Of a stretch of 64,000 bases of DNA, positions 59,378 through 64,000 are shown one piece after another. A program made the position numbers and the translations under genes. How positions within the stretch are numbered: position 1 is the first letter of the stretch; each line of letters opens with the position of its first letter. Under the pieces are notes generated by a model that saw only the letters and a program-made list of their open reading frames with translations, had not been told where the DNA came from and did no database searches. This DNA comes from Enterococcus silesiacus (GTDB lineage Bacteria > Bacillota > Bacilli > Lactobacillales > Enterococcaceae), in contig CP013614.1 of the NCBI GenBank assembly GCA_001465115.1, positions 992,001 to 1,056,000 on the forward strand, written 5' to 3'.

Positions 59378-61456
59378 TTAATTCTCCATTGTTAAAACTT
59401 CTTCTTGTGACAGATAATGATACACCTCATTGGGGTCATCACTCGTATCTAGCAAAGAATAAAAGTCTGGGTCATCCAATAATTTGACTAATTCGACCAT
59501 TGCATTTAAATGGCGATTATTTTCAGTAGCAGCTAGGCAAAATATATACTTTACTGGATCATTATCTTTGTTCCCAAAGACAATCGGCTCTTTTAACACG
59601 CTGATACTCATACCTAATTGCATAACGCCATCAATTGGTCTTGCATGAGGTAATGCAACGTTTTTAGAGATTACCATATATGCCCCTTCCCTTTTAGCAG
59701 TTTCAATAATCGTATCGATGTAATTCCGCGTAATTCGGCCTGTCTTCAACAATGATGCTGCGGATAAACGAATTGCTTCTTCCCAATTTTTAGCGCTCAT
59801 CTCTAGTTGGATCAATTCAGGTGCAGTGATTTCCTGTAAACTTGGGCCATCATTTTCAGTTTTGTTCGGCTCTTCTTGATTAATTAAGTATTCATATAAC
59901 TCATTTTCCAAGCTCGACCCTTCAGAAATTGCTGCATGTCGTTTAATGATTTCCATGATTTTGCCAACACTAGGTAATTTGAAATTGAAATTGCCAATTT
60001 GAGTGTATACGTCGCTGATCAAGCGGTACTTTTCTCTGGTATTCATGATTGGACTAACAATATAGACCGGTTTTTTTGTATAAAACAAACGAATATTAGG
60101 CACCGTAGAAAAAATTAAATCATAAGAATCAGTTAGTCGTTCAATGTCATTGGTTTCGACCGGACCTAAAAACGATAACTCTGGAAAGAGGGCTTTTAAC
60201 TCGGTATATACAATAGACGAGCTACCAATTCCGTTAGGACAAACGATCAAAGCGACTTTTTGTATCGTTGTATATTCATCAAAATTGGAACACAATGCCG
60301 CAAAATGCATCGTCAAAAATGCACTTTCATCCTCTGGAATCCGATGTTCAAATAACGAAGAAAATGGCTTTAATGTTTCTTCAACAATATTGAACAACTC
60401 GCCATATTCATTTTTGATTTTATTGTGAAGCGGATTTACAATAGGCAATTTAAAATATAAACGATAATAAGCTGGTCTAAGATGAGAATACAACTGATGC
60501 ACAACTAATTCTTGATTGCTAAAACGAATTCCTGAGATTGCTTCAAAACGTAAAATAATTCGTTTAACTAGCTCCATAATTGTTTCGTAGTCTTTCGTCG
60601 ACTCACTTGCCCGACCAATTGATAAACCTAAAATCCATGCACATAAATATCTATAAGCTGCCTCATCTTCAATTCCAAAGTGGGCGAGAATGCTTTTTGA
60701 AAATTGATATTCTTTCATTGCAATCAAAGCAGGTAACTGATATTTATCATGGAAAACCGCTGGTAAAATATGCAGCCGTTTTTTTAAGAAGATGAAGGTA
60801 TATAAAAATTCGGTCAACCGATTTTCAACAAAGGTTATGCCATATTCCAGTGTGTATTTTTCAATCAATCGTTTCGTTGATTCAAGCGTTTCAATATGAT
60901 GATTCTCTAAAAACTGATCATAAATGAAGGCTGTATTATACTCTGTTGAATCCCAAATAATCATTTTCATTAAATGATAACGGATGTGCTCCTCACTTCC
61001 AGATAATCGATAGCCTGTTTTTCTAGTGTAAAGCAACTGAATATTTTCTTTTTCCAATTCAATTGTTAAGTTTTTTAAGTCATTAATAATGGTCGTTTTC
61101 CCAACGCCAAGTTCTTCAATGAAATGATTAATCGAAAGGTAGTCATCCGCATAGTAAAATAAGATTAAATATAGATACTTCGAGCGCTCAAAGGCATTCA
61201 TTAAATATTCTTTTGCATAAATTTTATCTGAAAGTAGCGCAATAAACTGTTCTCGGAGTTGGTTCGTTAAGATGATCCGATTGTTTTCAATCACTAATTT
61301 TGATCCAATGTCAATTGTTACAAATTCATTGATTTTTTCTACTGAATATTCTAATTGTCGTTTGGTTAAACCAGTTTGAGCTGCCAATTCGTTTACGTCA
61401 TGTATTGAGCGCTCAACTAGCCGTTTCATTACTTTTCTAGAACGTTCATCTGTCAT
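59378..61456 (-). CDS. PTS-linked transcriptional regulator/antiterminator with PRDs, EIIB and EIIA
   Basis: A 692-residue multi-domain regulator: N-terminal helix-turn-helix pair (about 5-150), two PRD regions (about 180-290 and 300-400), an EIIB-like domain with a CPNGIGSSS phospho-loop (about 415) and a C-terminal EIIA domain with the phospho-His in ALPHARP (about 610). Phosphorylation by the PTS should couple its activity to sugar flow. The ATG at 61456 is preferred over an upstream frame by GGAGG placement. It ends the sugar-acid cluster. The antiterminator versus activator role is not settled by sequence. Confidence 0.87.
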   Translation of the reverse strand: MTDERSRKVMKRLVERSIHDVNELAAQTGLTKRQLEYSVEKINEFVTIDIGSKLVIENNRIILTNQLREQFIALLSDKIYAKEYLMNAFERSKYLYLILFYYADDYLSINHFIEELGVGKTTIINDLKNLTIELEKENIQLLYTRKTGYRLSGSEEHIRYHLMKMIIWDSTEYNTAFIYDQFLENHHIETLESTKRLIEKYTLEYGITFVENRLTEFLYTFIFLKKRLHILPAVFHDKYQLPALIAMKEYQFSKSILAHFGIEDEAAYRYLCAWILGLSIGRASESTKDYETIMELVKRIILRFEAISGIRFSNQELVVHQLYSHLRPAYYRLYFKLPIVNPLHNKIKNEYGELFNIVEETLKPFSSLFEHRIPEDESAFLTMHFAALCSNFDEYTTIQKVALIVCPNGIGSSSIVYTELKALFPELSFLGPVETNDIERLTDSYDLIFSTVPNIRLFYTKKPVYIVSPIMNTREKYRLISDVYTQIGNFNFKLPSVGKIMEIIKRHAAISEGSSLENELYEYLINQEEPNKTENDGPSLQEITAPELIQLEMSAKNWEEAIRLSAASLLKTGRITRNYIDTIIETAKREGAYMVISKNVALPHARPIDGVMQLGMSISVLKEPIVFGNKDNDPVKYIFCLAATENNRHLNAMVELVKLLDDPDFYSLLDTSDDPNEVYHYLSQEEVLTMEN

Positions 61457-61494
61457 TAAATCCCCTCCTCCAAAAACAGTTTCGATGCACACTT

Positions 61495-62139
61495 TTACAA
61501 GCTTTTATTTCGACTGCTATGTTTAACAACTGCTAACTTCAACTGCTTAGCATTTTCAGCAATTTCTTCTTTAGTGCCTGTTGTCAAAAGACTCCCGACC
61601 CCCACGCAATCTACTCCACTCGATAACCACTCATCAATATTCTCTAAATTAACACCACCTGAGGACATGATCGGCAGATACGGTGTTGGTGTTTTCAATG
61701 TTGTAATCAGAGTGGGACCATAATAGCTCGAAATCGGAAATGCTTTAACCATTGCTGCTCCTGCTTCTAGTGCTGTGATCATTTCTGTCATACTAGTGCA
61801 GCCTGGCATATATGGAATTTGATAACGGTTACACATTTTACAAACAGCCGCATCATAATTTGGAGCGATGATAAAACTTGCTCCAGTCAAGATCGCTAGA
61901 CGAGCAGTTTCGCTATCCAAAACGGTTCCAGCACCGATTAATAGTTTAGTTCCATACCGTTCGCTTAGTTGCTGAATAATTGCTCCTGCGTTGGGTAAAG
62001 TATAACTTATTTCTAGACAATCCACTCCACCTGCTAAACAGCCCTCCGCAATTTCAACAGCCCGTTCGATTGTTTCGACCCGAACAATCGCCATAATTGT
62101 TGTTTCTTCTATTCTATTTAGTATAGTTGTTCGAAACAT
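61495..62139 (-). CDS. eda: KDPG/KHG-type aldolase
   Basis: A 214-residue class I aldolase of the KDPG/4-hydroxy-2-oxoglutarate family: IMAIVRVETIERAVEIAEG, GGVDCLEISYT, GAGTVLD and the Schiff-base lysine in MVKAFPIS, near residue 125. It cleaves 2-keto-3-deoxy-6-phosphogluconate-type compounds to pyruvate and an aldehyde. Its ATG follows AAAGGAGG. It lies between the DapA-type lyase and the regulator. The normal Entner-Doudoroff dehydratase is not seen here. Confidence 0.88.
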   Translation of the reverse strand: MFRTTILNRIEETTIMAIVRVETIERAVEIAEGCLAGGVDCLEISYTLPNAGAIIQQLSERYGTKLLIGAGTVLDSETARLAILTGASFIIAPNYDAAVCKMCNRYQIPYMPGCTSMTEMITALEAGAAMVKAFPISSYYGPTLITTLKTPTPYLPIMSSGGVNLENIDEWLSSGVDCVGVGSLLTTGTKEEIAENAKQLKLAVVKHSSRNKSL

Positions 62140-62152
62140 GTTTTTTCCTCCT

Positions 62153-63046
62153 TTAAAAAGACTCACTGTTTTCTAGGTAATAATCCATTGTTTTTGCCAC
62201 TTCCAATAACACTTTTTCACTAACTGGCTGAACAGGCAACCGGGGATTTCCAACTGTAATTCCCTGATAATTAATAGCAGCCTTTAATACAGAAGGAATT
62301 GTTCCGAGTTTTAAAATACGCCGAAATTCTTCAATACTATTCTGCATTGATTGGGCTTTTTCCATGTTTCCTTCTATCCAATAACGATAAATAGCGACAT
62401 CGATTTCGGTTAGAACATTTGACGTAGCTGCAACTGCTCCTGCAGCACCCGCTTTTAACGCATCTAGAATCAATGAATCAGACCCTGATAAGACAGCAAA
62501 TGCTTCATTTTTTGCTGCTTGGATATAGCCTTTTATATTTTCAAGATCACCGCTGCTATCTTTAATACCAATAATATTTTGATGTCCAGCTATTTTCCCA
62601 ATCATGCTGGAGCTAATCGTTACTCCGGTGTTTTTAGGTATATTATAGAGCAAAATAGGCGCTGTGTTTGCTTCAGCAAGTGTTAGATAATGGGTAATCA
62701 ATTCCTTTTCAGTTGGCGGAACAAAGTACGGGGTGATCACAGATAATGCATCTGCTCCTAGTGCTGTCATTTCTTTTGATAAAGCAATAACTTGATCCGT
62801 ACTATTTCCACCAGTTCCAACATATACTGGTACACGCCCATTCGTCTCTGTAATAACACTTTGAGCAAATTTTAGTTTCTCATAGTCACTTAAAACATGA
62901 AATTCACCATTTGTGCCAAGAATAAACAGACCATTGACCTTTTTTTCAATTAAATGATTCACTAGTTGTTTTGTCGCATTTACATCGATTTGATTCGCTT
63001 TATCTAGAGGTGTGACCATTGCTGTAATGAGTCCTTCTGGTTTCAT
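62153..63046 (-). CDS. DapA/NanA family lyase (class I aldolase)
   Basis: A 297-residue DHDPS/NAL-family TIM barrel. GTNGEFHVLSDYEK (the Thr/Asn active-site strand), LLYNIPKNTGV with the catalytic Tyr and IGIKDSSGD with the Schiff-base Lys near residue 160 are all present. Family members include dihydrodipicolinate synthase, N-acetylneuraminate lyase and sugar-acid aldolases or dehydratases. In a PTS cluster with a KDPG aldolase, a sugar-acid role is more likely than lysine synthesis. ATG at 63046 follows GGGAGG. Confidence 0.85.
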   Translation of the reverse strand: MKPEGLITAMVTPLDKANQIDVNATKQLVNHLIEKKVNGLFILGTNGEFHVLSDYEKLKFAQSVITETNGRVPVYVGTGGNSTDQVIALSKEMTALGADALSVITPYFVPPTEKELITHYLTLAEANTAPILLYNIPKNTGVTISSSMIGKIAGHQNIIGIKDSSGDLENIKGYIQAAKNEAFAVLSGSDSLILDALKAGAAGAVAATSNVLTEIDVAIYRYWIEGNMEKAQSMQNSIEEFRRILKLGTIPSVLKAAINYQGITVGNPRLPVQPVSEKVLLEVAKTMDYYLENSESF

Positions 63047-63063
63047 TTTATCTCCTCCCTTCC

Positions 63064-63684
63064 TTACTCGCATGCTGAAATACTTTGACCCAACTTACCT
63101 CCTGGATGCCATTTCACATATTCTTTGTTAGTTATCCCCTTTTCTTCTTGTAGTAAAATACTCAAAGATTGGAGTAGTAAAACCTCCACTAAAATAGAGG
63201 CACGAGGGGGCTTGTTCAAGGAATCGCCCTCATTTTCCACGCCAGCGAAAAGTAAGCAATCACTATTTTGGGCCAACCACGAGTGCTTTTTACCAGTGAC
63301 AGAAATAATGCTAGCACCGTTTTTTTTTAGCGTTTCAACGGTCTTTTTCAATTCTTCTGTTTCCCCACTATTCGAAATTGATAAGACAATATCACCTGAC
63401 CTCACTTGCCCTGACGATCCGTGAATAGCTTCTGTTCCGTCTAAAAAATAGGCTGGAGTTCCTGTTGAGGAAAATAATGAAGCAATATATTCAGCCACAT
63501 GCCCAGGTTTTCCAATCCCTGTCACATGAACACGCCCGCCACTTTCTTCCGAAGTTAAAATCAGCTCTTTTGCAATCATCAATTGTTCTACCGATATTTC
63601 TTGAATAAACTTATTTAATTCTTCAGATGTATTTTCAAAAAAATTAACTAATGCTCGATCTAGTTCTTGTTTCATATGATCCAT
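63064..63684 (-). CDS. SIS-domain sugar isomerase/aldose-ketose isomerase-like
   Basis: A 206-residue SIS-domain protein with GGRVHVTGIGKPGHVAEYIASLFSSTG (phosphosugar loop) and DIVLSISNSGETEELKKTVETLKKNGA. It resembles KpsF/arabinose-5-phosphate isomerase without its CBS domains and 6-phospho-3-hexuloisomerases. It should handle a phosphosugar made by the adjacent PTS. Start is uncertain between ATG 63684 (ribosome binding site only four bases away) and ATG 63675 (thirteen bases away). Confidence 0.8.
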   Translation of the reverse strand: MDHMKQELDRALVNFFENTSEELNKFIQEISVEQLMIAKELILTSEESGGRVHVTGIGKPGHVAEYIASLFSSTGTPAYFLDGTEAIHGSSGQVRSGDIVLSISNSGETEELKKTVETLKKNGASIISVTGKKHSWLAQNSDCLLFAGVENEGDSLNKPPRASILVEVLLLQSLSILLQEEKGITNKEYVKWHPGGKLGQSISACE

Positions 63685-63746
63685 TTTACCTCCCATCATT
63701 TTTTGGCTCTATTTTAAGTTCAACTATTTATATTAGAGTGCTTCTA

Positions 63747-64000
63747 TCAAGAAAAAAGACTTAATATTTTCTCAACAAAAATGCCGATAACATTGTAATC
63801 AATATTTGGGAACGTCGAACCTTCTAACCCCATGCTGCCATATACTGGATAAAGAATTATCGGTAAAAAAGCTAGCAATAGGCCAACAATGAATGAACCA
63901 GCCACCGCTCCACGCCAGCCGCCAGTTGAGTTACCAAACACACCTGCTGTTCCTCCAGAGAAAAAGCAAATATGAGCCGCAGGAATAATCACAATCGGAA
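63747..64000 (-). CDS. PTS ascorbate-family EIIC (UlaA/SgaT-like), 3' part only
   Basis: Only the last 84 or so codons are in the window; the frame is open at the right edge. The sequence ICFFSGGTAGVFGNSTGGWRGAVAGSF closely follows the UlaA/SgaT C-terminal end, with two or three membrane segments. UlaA takes up L-ascorbate or a related sugar acid with EIIB/EIIA partners. The 5' end and partner genes lie outside. Confidence 0.8.
   Translation of the reverse strand, partial: PIVIIPAAHICFFSGGTAGVFGNSTGGWRGAVAGSFIVGLLLAFLPIILYPVYGSMGLEGSTFPNIDYNVIGIFVEKILSLFS

Noticed and set aside
1-64000. tRNA, rRNA, CRISPR array, prophage, insertion sequence or integron features
   Set aside because: No tRNA-like cloverleaf, no regularly spaced repeats, no transposase or integrase frame and no terminal inverted repeats with target duplications were seen.

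Overview
The window is chromosomal DNA of a low-GC Firmicute, almost certainly an Enterococcus species. This rests on the gene content and order (dnaG-rpoD with a MapZ-like gene, Fur, a PTS glucose IICBA behind GlcT, a YwfO/EF1143-type HD dNTPase beside rpoE, MprF) and on protein sequences that read as enterococcal. The free-standing EF-Tu gene has a streptococcal-type C-terminus like the second enterococcal tuf (tufB), which argues against E. faecalis itself. I see no rRNA, tRNA, prophage, IS element, CRISPR array or replication origin. Most genes lie on the minus strand.

Layout. 1-4.8 kb: end of rbgA, lepB, ctpA, then yozE-msrA-ypmS-GDSL lipase. 5-7 kb: a DegV protein divergent from a hemolysin III protein across a shared palindrome, then a 66-residue membrane protein whose promoter carries two LexA (SOS) boxes. 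7.3-12.5 kb: apt, recJ, lapA, a short-chain dehydrogenase and rnz. 12.6-14.6 kb: a CiaRH-like two-component system. 14.9-18.8 kb: a stress protein and a three-gene set of VTC-domain protein, DUF4956 membrane protein and carbohydrate-binding lipoprotein. 18.9-23.3 kb: alanine dehydrogenase, kynureninase and an MFS transporter, divergent from an Lrp-type regulator, a likely kynurenine-to-pyruvate route. 23.5-29.3 kb: obgE, a DUF4003 protein, gap, a DAHP synthase behind a T-box leader, and fur behind a Per box.

29.4-45.8 kb: cvfB, azlCD, the MapZ-like protein, rpoD-dnaG, a slipin with a small NfeD-like partner, a P-type ATPase, a lysozyme-like enzyme divergent from an alpha/beta hydrolase-mprF pair, and a PhzF protein. 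45.9-51 kb: tuf (tufB-like), a tiny operon of unknown genes with a 22-codon first reading frame, and glcT-ptsG preceded by a textbook antiterminator/terminator leader. 51.3-59.3 kb: rpoE, a DUF1934 protein, an operon of 2-oxoacid dehydrogenase E1 alpha and beta with a SorC regulator, and divergently a zinc-ribbon protein, LipL, HD dNTPase and HAD phosphatase. 59.4-64 kb: a PTS-linked sugar-acid cluster (PRD regulator, KDPG-type aldolase, DapA-type lyase, SIS isomerase, ascorbate-family IIC) running off the right edge.

Regulation is unusually legible: paired LexA boxes, a Per box at fur, a Phe-type T-box, a GlcT RAT/terminator switch, many intrinsic terminators, and a dispersed repeat with at least three copies, each just downstream of a minus-strand gene.
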